Assembly (NCBI GenBank): GCA_023390335.1
Contig: JAEWCZ010000044.1
Location: forward strand, 1-64,000
DNA: 64,000 bases
Origin: Bacillota bacterium
Lineage (GTDB): Bacteria; Bacillota; Clostridia; Acetivibrionales; DSM-1351
Direction of reading: 5' to 3'
The first letter of the stretch is position 1; each line of letters begins with the position of its first letter. Shown here one piece after another: positions 1 to 10,300 of this stretch. The notes under the pieces were generated by a model, which did no database searches, was not told the DNA's origin, and saw only the letters and a list, made by a program, of their open reading frames with translations. A program made the translations under genes and the position numbers.

Positions 1-2658
1 TTGTAGAAGTCAACATACTTGTTCCTTCTGTCCGGGTCTTTAAATATCCAGTCCCTGAATTCTTCCTTAATAGCATCCTGCTTTGCCCTAGCTGCTATTG
101 TTTCATTTTTATTTACAACATATTTTATTTTTCCATCGATATCTTCAACCCTGTCCTTAACTACAACACTTCTCAAGTTAAGAGTATCTTCTATAATGGT
201 GTAGGCATCAGCCCTTTTTGTTCCGTATTCTTCCGTGGCTTTCATGCTGTTCCATTGCAGTGACTTGTTCTGTACTGACCATGAACTTGAAAAAGAATTG
301 TATGTTGTGTAGATTCCAAAGTCAGGTTTACTCTCATTCTTTTTGTGGAATTCGGGAACCTTCAATAACTCATAAATGAATTGGTCTATATCTCCTGTTT
401 CAATCCACGTTGTTCCGAGCTTTACATCTATTTCAGACGCATCCAAATCCACAGGTTGAACGTGCTCTAGAGCTTTAACATTTACCTGATATTCCGGATT
501 ATCCTTGGCATAATATAAAGCGGTTTTTAACTTATATCGTACATCCCCGGAAAGATATTCATCTGCTGTTTCATATCTTTTTTTCTCAGGATTAAGGAAT
601 ATAAGGCCTTCAAGCTCTTTAATTATATTTTGCTTATCAGCTTTATATATAGATGCCATATAATCTAGGTCAACTTTTCCTCTTTCGGAAAGAGACGCTG
701 CCAGAGCATCTACAGCAGTACTAACTTGAGTAATTGTCTCGTATGGTCTGATTGTATGTTTGTAGAATATATCAGCTAATGACTTAACATTGCCCTTTTC
801 ACTGAGAACTTCAAGAGAAGCTAATAAAGGCAAATCTGAATCCTTTTGAAAGGCCCTTAGATTTGCCGTGTTGTTTATTATTCCATACTTCTCGGTAAAT
901 GTATTATATGACTTTAATAATTCCTCCTGATATGGTTTAAGCTCTTCCTGAGTACAGCCTTCTGTCTGGATTTCTATAACCTTTCTTAATATTTGTCTTA
1001 CTTCACACATACCCCTGACACGTTGAGAAGTTTTTTCAGGAATTATTACTTTAACCATTTTGGAATTTTCTCTATAGTAGATGTTTTCACCCTTTAATAC
1101 ATATGTATAATTTTTGACGTCCGGCTCTGCAGTCAGATATTCTTCTTCCTGATTTTCTTTTCCGGTATCAATAATTTCTATCCTGGCATGTAGTTTTTGT
1201 ACTGCTCTATTAAGGGCTTCAACTAAATTAATATTGTCCTCAGCAACAAGGCTTGTATATTTTCCGTCACTTCCAAACATCCTGTTGTCAAATATCATTT
1301 TCCCAAGAAGCATATCAGGATTATCCAAATAATACTGATTTACAGGTATTCCGTCATCAGTCTGCCCAAGTCCCGTCCAAACCGGTTCTTGATCCAAAAT
1401 AATTGCATGATCACGTTACTGAAGAAAAATGATATCTGTTGTTACGTCTGTATTGGCTATCTGCCTAAAGGCGTTGTTTGGAAGCCTTATTGCTCCTATA
1501 AGTTCAGCACGTTCCGCCAGGTATCTTCTGAAAGAACCGTTTGCCTTATCCATTGTCCCCTTGCTGGTTATATATGCGATAATCCCACCTGGCCGAACCT
1601 TGTCCAAGGTCTTTGCAAAGAAGTAATCGTGTATGTTAAGGTTGAGCTTGTCATATCTTTTATCATGGAGCTTATAGTCTCCAAAAGGCACATTACCTAC
1701 TGCAATATCAAAGAAATTATCTGAATAGTCTGTATCTTCAAACCCCTGAATCCTTATATCAGCCTTTTGATATAGCTGCTTTGATATTCTTCCGGATATA
1801 CCGTCTAGTTCTACACCGTATAACTTTGATTTATCAGAAATTTCTTCAGGAATTAAGGAATAAAATAAGCCGGTACCCATAGACGGTTCAAGGATGTTTC
1901 CTCCTTCAAAACCAAACCTTTTAAGAGCTTTGTATATAGCTTTGATTACTTGGGGTTCTGTATAGTGGGCATTGGGCGTTGATGCTCTGGCACTGCTATA
2001 TTCTTCCTCTGTAAGTAGTTCTTTCAATTCCTTGTACTCATTTTCCCAGCCTTTGACTTCTGCATTGAATACCTGTGATAGTCCGCCCCATCCGGTATAA
2101 CGAGTAAGAATACTTTGCTCTTCTTTTGTCGCAAGACGTTTTTCCTTTTCGATATTCTTTAGTAGCTTAATTGCTTCAACATTGGATTTATATTTTGTCT
2201 TTTGACCACCCATCCCTATTTCATCAGAAGAATTGAAAGTATAATTTACCCTATTTCCTTCTTTGGTCAAAACCCTCAAAATCCCTTTCTATTTCTACAC
2301 CTAAATATTCCATAACGTAGTTTTGAGAAGCATCCGATTTTATGGTGTAGCTGTTGATTCTACTTGTATAGTTACCGTGTGTATCTGATATATCAAATAA
2401 ATACCGTACACCTTTATTATCAGAGTCAAAAACCTTAATCGCCCTGCTGCCACGATTTACCCATCTTCCTACTCTTTTATTCCATGTATCCATGTCTGCA
2501 ACAATAGTTGCATCGGGTCTTTGATTATAAATAAGGACAGTTTCGTAAAAACCATACTTGAATAACTGTCCTGAGAAACCTAGAAACTTTTTCCACTCGC
2601 TGTCATTCCTCGTAATCTGCTTCATAGTTTCATTAAACATTGTTTTGAAACTAGGCAT
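1..2658 (-). pseudogene. ICE-type N6-adenine methylase/SNF2-like helicase gene, broken and running off the window
   Basis: Start of a very large protein typical of clostridial integrative conjugative elements. The N-terminus (MPSFKTMFNETMKQITRN; NQRPDATIVADMDTWN) matches the family's opening domain. A methyltransferase-like part follows with the motif EPSMGTGLFYSLIP and the NPPF-like motif VGNVPFGDYKL. Two lesions are visible. Near 2270 an apparent extra G in a GGG run shifts the frame, separating a 135-codon 5' piece from the rest. At 1414-1416 an in-frame TAA interrupts TDIIFLQ*RDHAIILDQEPVW, and the frame stays open from there to position 1. The complete family is usually well over 2000 residues; the helicase part should lie left of the window. 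Sequencing error is possible for either lesion, but two in 1.3 kb favours a pseudogene. Family assignment is from remembered motifs. Confidence 0.75.
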
Positions 2659-2728
2659 TTTCCTAAAATCCTTTCCGTATTTAATTATTTAAATTTATGA
2701 AGTCTAATAAGAAATGACTTTTCTCTTA

Positions 2729-3496
2729 CTAAATCTCTCTGTCATATATCTCAATGTCTTCCTCTATAACCTCGGTTTCATAAACAGGGTTAGTAATAAA
2801 CCTTGGATCATTCCTGTATATCCTTGCTTCAATATCAGGAATTATGTTTTGTATTTTTTCTTTTATCTGCTTATATATTTTGTTACTGCCATCAGAGTTA
2901 TTTTCATTATCTTCTAGTTTTACGATTCCGCTATAAATAGCCATCATCTCAGTTTCACTAAGCAACTTGCTTTTTCTCAAAATGCCTGATCTAACTGCAA
3001 AGTTCTCCTTTGCACCTGTATAGTTATCACTAAAGTAATTTCCTGAATGAACACCCGACCCTCCATGGTCTTTTTCCCATATGACATATTGATAACTATT
3101 AACCCTGTGCAAGGAAGAATTCATACCTTCTGATTCACATGCAGCAAGAATAACGTTATTGTATTCAGCTAAAACCTTATAATGTTTTAGCCCTTCAACT
3201 TGCATAGGATCAGCTCTGGTAAAATTCCTTTCCTGTTCCTGAAGATCATTAACAAGATCTCGTATTAAATCGATTTCCCCCTGATCAGAAGCATGGTGGT
3301 ATGTAATCGTACCTTCAATACAATTGATATCACACAAATCTCTGCCGTTTTTGGTTACACATATTTTTTCAGTATCCCAATTACCCTCCTTTCCGCTGGT
3401 ATTTACTGAGGTAGCACCATAACCCATAGCCCTCAGATAATAAATCAGCTTACCTGATATTGCTCCCCATAATAATTTTTCTTGGGTTCTTTCCAT
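2729..3496 (-). CDS. ICE-associated conserved protein of unknown function
   Basis: About 255 residues, soluble, with no signal peptide or membrane segment. I place the start at the ATG at 3496, because the upstream ATG at 3511 overlaps the ribosome binding site GGAGGTG. The middle (KVLAEYNNVILAACESEG ... YQYVIWEKDHGGSGVHSGNYF ... AKENFAVRSGIL) resembles the module seen beside ICE methylase/helicase proteins, where a gene's product is compared with elapsed columns of large polyvalent ICE proteins. The C-terminal part is acidic and helical. It lies 70 bp upstream of the broken methylase/helicase gene on the same strand, so the two were probably co-transcribed. No catalytic motif was recognised, so no function is assigned. 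Confidence 0.6.
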   Translation of the reverse strand: MERTQEKLLWGAISGKLIYYLRAMGYGATSVNTSGKEGNWDTEKICVTKNGRDLCDINCIEGTITYHHASDQGEIDLIRDLVNDLQEQERNFTRADPMQVEGLKHYKVLAEYNNVILAACESEGMNSSLHRVNSYQYVIWEKDHGGSGVHSGNYFSDNYTGAKENFAVRSGILRKSKLLSETEMMAIYSGIVKLEDNENNSDGSNKIYKQIKEKIQNIIPDIEARIYRNDPRFITNPVYETEVIEEDIEIYDREI

Positions 3497-3538
3497 TTGA
3501 TTCACCTCCATTCATATTTATGGTATAATGCAGACATA

Positions 3539-3566
3539 ATAAAAACCCCTGATATCAAGGGTTTCA
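3539..3566 (-). terminator. Hairpin upstream of the ICE accessory gene, terminator-like
   Basis: Near-perfect palindrome around TGATATCA with AAACCC/GGGTTT arms. On the minus strand it is followed by a run of T, so it would stop transcripts running leftward into the ICE gene. It lies only about 25 bp from the point where catalase-like coding sequence begins and may belong to the ICE end. Confidence 0.5.
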
Positions 3567-3591
3567 AATCGTTTATTCAAATCGTCTTTTC

Positions 3592-3827
3592 GGTACAGAT
3601 ATAGGTACAGAGGAATTAGCTCATATGGAGATTATATCTGCAATTGTATATCAATTAACCAGAGGTTTAAGTATTGAAGAAATTAAAAAGAGCGGTTTTG
3701 ATACCTATTTTGTTGATCATACAACAGCAATATACCCTATTGCTGCCTCGGGTATGCCTTTTACAGCAACATACTTCCAATCAAAAGGTGATCCGATTAC
3801 AGATTTAATAGAAGACCTTGCAGCAGA
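3592..3827 (+). pseudogene. cotJC: Manganese catalase (CotJC-like), middle fragment left of the inserted element
   Basis: The translated sequence GTDIGTEELAHMEI, then YFVDHTTAIYP, PFTATYFQSKGDPITDL and EDLAA is characteristic of the CotJC/manganese catalase family; ELAHME carries metal ligands. The family's first roughly 80 residues (normally ending LLTDIGTEE) are absent. Sequence left of about 3592 does not look like catalase and a stop lies in frame at 3550-3552. On the right the frame leaves catalase sequence after GCAGCAGA and stops at 3843. The missing C-terminal part starts at 14306, and joining 3827 to 14306 gives in-frame EDLAAEQKARTTYDN. A short ORF could start at ATG 3625 but would not make an active enzyme. 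Confidence 0.88.
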
Positions 3828-3855
3828 TGCTACAACTGCATAAGAACAACCATAT
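3811..3855 (+). other. attL, left junction of the serine-recombinase element
   Basis: Catalase sequence up to GCAGCAGA (core GA at 3826-3827) is followed by 13 nt and then TAAGAACAAC at 3841-3850. The latter is the exact inverted copy of GTTGTTCTTA at 14281-14290, which sits 13 nt before the GA at 14304-14305. This geometry, with short inverted arms equidistant from a dinucleotide crossover, is typical of large serine recombinase attP sites. Confidence 0.85.
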
Positions 3856-4241
3856 TAATCCGTGAGCAGATGTCTTTTATGCTGATGTTTCTTGTTGTCG
3901 AACCACACCTTTCAAACATACCGTTTCCTCTATACCGAGCAAATTTCCAATGGTATCTCCAGTCTCTTCCCATCTTCCTTGGTCTTCGCCCGTGCGCCCG
4001 TGGCTCGACCTCCCTATTCTCCTCTTTTCAGAGCAGTTCTATTTGCGATACGGCACAATTCACTTTATGTTACGGTCTGAATGATTGCTCACTCTCTAAT
4101 GAGAACTTTATCCACTCGCTTAGCACCCTGCATTACTGCAACGCACCGAGTTTAGCTGCACGGCTCACTGGTGATTACCGCGGTCGAACTTACACCGTGT
4201 GGCGTGGTCCAGCTTCGCAGGACACACGCCACACGGCGCAC
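3851..4241 (-). mobile_element. Probable 5' part of a group II intron (class C-like), truncated, without its reverse transcriptase
   Basis: Read on the minus strand, the sequence starts GTGCGCC immediately after the T-run of an intrinsic terminator. That is the preferred insertion site of class C group II introns, and GTGCG fits the GUGYG 5' end. It continues with long GC-rich stems (GCCGTGTGGCGTG pairing with CACGCCACACGG) and a segment GAGCCGTGCAG ... CTCGGTGCGTTGCAG typical of structured intron domain I. No domain V and no reverse transcriptase follow, as the element end cuts it off near 3850. GC content is clearly above the surroundings. A 133-codon ORF on the plus strand is probably spurious. 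Assignment is by pattern only; a folding or Rfam search would settle it. Confidence 0.45.
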
Positions 4242-4290
4242 AAAAAGGGCTGTCTCAAATCATTAATATGATTCTGAGACAGCCCTTTTA
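4242..4290 (-). terminator. Intrinsic terminator of the SLH surface-protein gene
   Basis: Strong hairpin: AAAAGGGCTGTCTCA pairs with TGAGACAGCCCTTTT around a short AT-rich loop, followed on the minus strand by TTTTT. It starts 23 bp after the stop codon of the 2526-residue gene and is the apparent insertion site of the group II intron fragment. Confidence 0.85.
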
Positions 4291-4312
4291 AGTTATAGAT
4301 TTTAATTAATTA

Positions 4313-7300
4313 CTACTTATTATATATTTTGTAGATAAGAACCGCTGCTTCAGCTCTTGTTGCATTGCTCTTAGGATTGATATTGCCGTTTGCACCGCTT
4401 ATCAAACCGGAATTTACAAAGTTTGCAACACTATCGACAGCGTAGCTTGATACGTCGGACTTGTCAGAGAATTTTTCCAAATCCATTGATGATCCGTTTT
4501 TAGCTATTTCTTTGGCAATCGTTAACGCTTTTTCAGAAAGAACTATCATATCCTGTCTTGAAATTAGTTGGTCAGGACTAAACTTATTGTCGCCTGTTCC
4601 ATCTGTAATTCCAAGCATTTTAGCTGTAGCTATTGCATTGAAATAATAGTCTCCTGGTTTAACATCATCGAAAGCAACTGTTGCACTAGATTTGAGTCCT
4701 AAAGCCTTCATAAGTAGAGTCAAGTAGTCTGCCCTTGTAATGGAATCCTGAGGAGAGAATGTTGTTTCAGACGTTCCTCCTATTATTCCTTTTGAAGCAA
4801 GTACTTCAATTTTGTCCTCTGCCCATTTAGTCTTATTCGTATCCTCGAATTTCTTTTCAACAAATGTTACAGCGTATGATCCTGACTCAGTTGCTTTAAA
4901 TACTACCTTACCACTAAGAGCATCAAATTTTCCGCTTGTTACAGGTGTTGCCTTACCATTACTGTCTATAGACCAAACTACAATATGTTCAGCATTTGCC
5001 AATTCATCTTCAGTAGGCTTGTAGTCAATTGACACTGTAACCGGTGTTAAAGGATTGCTGATTGACAAGCTGTTTCCGCCTGCCTTTAGATCAACATCAA
5101 TTACAGGTCTGTTTCCTATCTGATTCTTATCAGATGCTGCAAGGCTGATATCAACTGTTTTCTGCTGTATAGCCAGATCTTTCAGTGCATCCGCAGGTAT
5201 TACAGCTGTTCCTACAGGAGTCACGATTTCAATATTCTTTTTACTGTCTGCAGACTGAAGTGAGCTTACAGGCAATGTCTGAACATATTCCTTTGCACCC
5301 TGTACAGTTGTAACTACTACTTTAGCTGTAGAAGAAGTAGCGAAGGCCTTATCAAGTGCATCCTTAGGAACTTCTACGCTTGCCACGCCTTTTTCAACCT
5401 TTGGCTGTGCTGTGACCACTCCGTCTTTAACAACAACATTGCTAGTTGGTGTAGGTGTTGGTGTTGGTGTTGGTGTTGGTGTACTTGAAGAAGTAGTTAC
5501 AGTGATTGACGGACCATTTGTACTCCAGTTTCCAGCTGCATCTCCTGCTTGAACCGTAAACGCATATGTTGTACTAGGTGATAATCCTGTAACATTAAAG
5601 CTTCTAGTTGATCCCGTCACAGTTCCAACTAAATCTGATCCTTTGTATATCTTATAGTCGGTTACAGCTGTATCATCTTGTGCAGCTGGCCATGAAAGAG
5701 TTACACCATTTGTTGTAATTACTGATGATGTGATACTGCTTCCTTCTGTCCATGTAGGTGCTTGAGTATCTCCTTCACCGTCATCAACTAAAGTTTTAAC
5801 TGTAGCTACTAATCCGTTTGTACTCCAGTTTCCAGCTGCATCTACTGCATCTACTTTAAACGTATAGGTAGTATCAGCAGTTAATCCAGTTACATCATAG
5901 CTCATAGTTGATCCACTTACAGTCGCCAATAAATCTGTTCCTTTGTATATCTTATAGCTGGCTACTGCTTTATCATCTTGTGCTGCTGACCAGGATAGTT
6001 TAAGTCCGTTAGTTGAAATATCTGATGCTGATAGTTCACTTCCAGATGCCCATGTTGGTACAGTTGTGTCTACTGGTGTAGTTGCTTCAAAATATTTGTT
6101 ACTTATGTAAGCATTCACACTTTCCAGTTCCTCTGCAGTAAGAGCATGGTCATAGATGATAATCTCTGCTACTCTGCCTTTGAAAGCATTAGCCTCAGTA
6201 CGATTGCTTGTCTCATCATTAAGAACACCTCCAACACCTAGAGTAGTTCCAAGATTCTTAAACTCATTTCTGCGAACGCTTGAGTCTACAGCATTTCCGA
6301 TCTCACCGTCCTTATCGTTGATGCTGACAGAGAGAGCATTAGCATTTTTCATACCAATAATTGAAACAAGACTGCTAATACTAACTTGCTTTCTTACAAC
6401 TGGTGCTGGACCATCGTTCTCAGCTGCCACCCAAGGTCCCATACCATTTCCAAAACGTCCATGAACTCCGTCGGTAGTAGCGGTTATACCCATTCCGCCC
6501 CAATCGCCAACAGTATTGATGTATACCGGTGAGAACTTGTCGCCGAATCCACCAAAGTCATTGTGTTTGGCTGTTGGTTGCGCAACTACGATAGCCGTCA
6601 TTCCATTAGTTCCATTGTAATTTTCAAGAATATCACCCTCAAGCCTGCTATTGAGGGAGTCAAAATTGATGTAGTTGTATGGTACTTCTGCTTCTTCATC
6701 ACGCATCAATTTAGCTGCTTCAGTAGCATTGACTGGCTTAATAACCTTTCTGTTTACAATATTAGCCCATTCAAGTACTCTATTATTTGCATCCTTGACA
6801 ATGTTTACATCATCAGCCTTTAACCAAACATCAAGACCATTCATCGGAAGAAGAGGTTCTGTACCTGTTGGTATTTCCGATGTTCTTATTGTTGTTTTTA
6901 CTGCCTCTGAAGCCAATGTAAGAACTGTCTCCGCAACTCTCTGATAGAAGTCGTACTCCGTATCAGGATTTAGTCCTGTAAATTCATAAGTAGAAGTAAA
7001 TACAGTTGGTGCAGGTGCATCCTTAGGAACAAAGGCATATTCATAACCAGGTAACGGTTTGAGAGATACCTTATTATGTTTTATTGTGCTAGCGCTAGGA
7101 GCTATAACTTCACCATCATAAGGTGTTTGCTCAAAATCTTCACTTATAAGTGTAACCACACCCCATTTTGATCCATTATTGTAGGACGAACCGGACTGAT
7201 CATGCCACATTATAACGTCCTGACGACTACCAGCTGCTCCAGCATCATTTATTTGCGAATCAAATCCAATTTCGTCACCAATCTTAGGTAGTACAGGAAC

Positions 7301-10300
7301 ATCATTAATCTTAGCTTTAAATGGGATCTTAGTTTCTATGTAATAACCACCATCCACAATTTTCGCATAAGACTCAAAACCAGTACTGATACTGCTTGGA
7401 TTAAAGCTTTTCTCATTGAGATAATTAACTCGGTATTGCCCCATCCCTGTTCCGTAGGAAGCTGCTTTACTATTCGTTTCATCTACAAAAATCTCCACCG
7501 AGTCCTTCTCGTGTGCATTGCCGCTACTGCTGTTTAGTACTGGGTCTTTTACACGCACCAGTACATAAAGATTAGCATCATCCCAAAGGACTTTTGTGGT
7601 TCCGCTCGTCGGACCATTTGCCATTGTAAGATGCTTAACGTTTGGAAGCGTGTCGGTCAAATCCCAAAGTGGGTCGAGTTTGTCTCCTCCGAGAACAGGT
7701 GTACCGTATAAGGCAGTTCCAGTACCGCTAGGCTTCACACTAAGCGCTTTGAATGCATCACGTAAAGCGAAATACAAATTGTCCGCTGCTTCCTGTCCAA
7801 TCTCAGTATTGGATACAGCAGTTTGTGCCTCACTTAAGGCGCTTGCAAAAGTGTTCCATGAATTGACTGTATAAATTTTTTCGTCAAGGTTTTTGACGTT
7901 GTCAATTAATGCTCTTAGAAGAGTTTTGTCAACTTCTGTACTAACTGGGTTTGCAGGTCCGCCGCCACCAGTTTTTACCTTGTCAAAATATGCCTCTACT
8001 TTCGCAATTTCATCAGCTGTCAGAACCCTGTCGTAGATGAGAACCTGAGCTACTTGTCCCAGGAAACGGAAAGGCGTTTTAGCTGACATTGTGTAACCTA
8101 TTCCCAAATCCGATCTGTTGCCGGCAAGCGCTGTAGCATTGGTGCCCCCGCCTATACGAGTATTATTAACATAAACATCTCTATTGGATCCGTTTAGCTG
8201 CGCCCGAACGCTGGTCAGACCGCTAAAGGATGTTGAGATAGTCTGCCCACCACCCGATGAACTGGCTTGCGCGTTACCAAATCGGAGGTGAACACCGTCT
8301 TTTCCTAAGCCCAGATTAATACCGCTCCAACCATCGTTGGCAGGCCATGTTTGGAAAGTTTCGTTCAATCCGAAATAAACAAGACCTCTTTGGTCACTGG
8401 AGCTGGTGAACTTATCAGCTGTTGGGTTAACCAGCGTAAATATCGTCATTTGCGACTTGCCGTTATAATCCTTAAAGCCTTTAGCTTTTAGCGGCCTTGA
8501 CATTGCGGCGAAATCTATATAGTCGTATACATTTTTCTTTAGCGTGGGGTTGCCGTTTGGTGTTCCAAGATTATCTCCGGCGCTACCTGGAACATCTGCT
8601 GGAACAAGCTTCGCATTAACGCTCCCCATGTTTTTCCATCCTGTTACGTTACCATCACTGTCTGTTTCTACTCCCTCATCAGCCTTGAGCCATAAGTCAA
8701 GACCATCTCTAGGAATATCTACAGGCGTCATGTCACGTACCACAACACGTGCATGTGACTGGCTGAGTACTTGACCGTCACTAGACCTTACAAAAATAAC
8801 ATATGGGCCGGGCACAGTTGGAGCAACCATACCGAGCATGTTACCGGAGGTCTTTGTTTCTTTTTCACTTTCAACAAAGTTTCCATCGCTCGACGAGGAA
8901 ATCCATATCTGTTTTGTCGCATCGTTCAGATCGTACGCAAACCTGACTGTTCCTCCCGGGCTTACTTGAACGTCAGCCGGGAGCAGCTTATTTGCAACCG
9001 AAACTGTTGTTGTAAAGTTTATCGTTTTAAAATTCGGCTTTGTTGAAGTACTAAGTACCAAAGTCCAGCTTCCTTCAGTTGCGATTTGATATCCATTTAC
9101 CACGGGTTTGCCGTTGAGCGTAAATGTATAGTCTTCACTCAAAACCAGTTTAAGAGGACGTACTGCTGAAACCTCGTAATTTTTCCCGTCTTCCACATTA
9201 GCGGCTGACGCGCTCGTGTCGACATACGCTGTATACTTGGAGGTAGCAGTTGGTGTTACACCGTCTCCATAAACGATATATAATTTGTATTCTCCTGCCG
9301 CTGACGGAGCTACGATTGTTTTTGCGTCGCCGGCAGCTTTTGTCATGGTTGGGCCTTCAACAAAAGTAGTTGTATTTGCTGGTGCCAGCCAAACAGTATC
9401 TTCAGCTTTTAGCAGACCCCTGCGGTTCAGAGTTTCACCTTTACCCAAGATGACATTGGAAGCCAACTCAAACTCGGTATCGGCAATGAGACTCTTTGGT
9501 ATCATATGAACGTATTCATCTTCAAGACCTGAATTCAAGACGATTTCGTTACCCCTTATCGGCCAAATGCGGTCTTCGCTTTTATAACTACTATAAGTAA
9601 TTCTAGGACCGCCGTTCTGGTTGTTATTTCCATCAACGTAACCATCAACAGCAATCATATCACTTTTGCGCTTCCAGTTGTTAAATTCATAAGCACGGCT
9701 CTGTCCCAGAGCATAGGAAAGCTTTGACTGAACTACGTTGCCTATCATCTTTATGAACGTGCTACCTTCGTCAGGATGGAACCCGTTAGTCCAGTTGTTA
9801 GCGTCCTGAGCTCTGTTAGAGGCATTCGGGTTAAGGAAGTTGTAGTTCATCTCGGTGAAATTAGACCAGTTGTTAGGATTCCAGTTACTATTCGGATCGG
9901 TAATTGGGCTGCTTGTCAGATTTCTGACGGTATCCCATGTCCCTCCGTCCGGTAAATTACCCGGATCTCCCTGGCGTCCCAATGAGTAAATGGCTCCGGA
10001 GTCATTTACTACAGTACAAATCTCCTCTACTCTGTTATAGTTTATTTTGTTATTTCTGGAGGTGGTAGAGATAGCAGGAGACCTTGCAAGGCTTGTTTCA
10101 TGTGTACCAACGTAAGGACCGCCGGTCTTGTCTGTACCATGGCTGGTAAAGCCATATCCATCGTACTCGCACCAGCCCCAGCCGATACTCATAGCGCCGT
10201 AAGTGGAATCATACAGGAAGTTGTGCAGTACCTGCATGTTAGTTGTATAAAAAGAGGTCAGTGAGTTGGCGCCAGGGAAACCATAGCAGTTCCTGTACAA

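Noticed and set aside
1389..1724. 111-codon plus-strand ORF
   Set aside because: Antisense to the methylase part of the ICE gene; no ribosome binding site or motif.
3870..4271. 133-codon ORF on the plus strand inside the left end of the element
   Set aside because: No ribosome binding site, unusual composition, and the region looks like structured intron RNA on the opposite strand.
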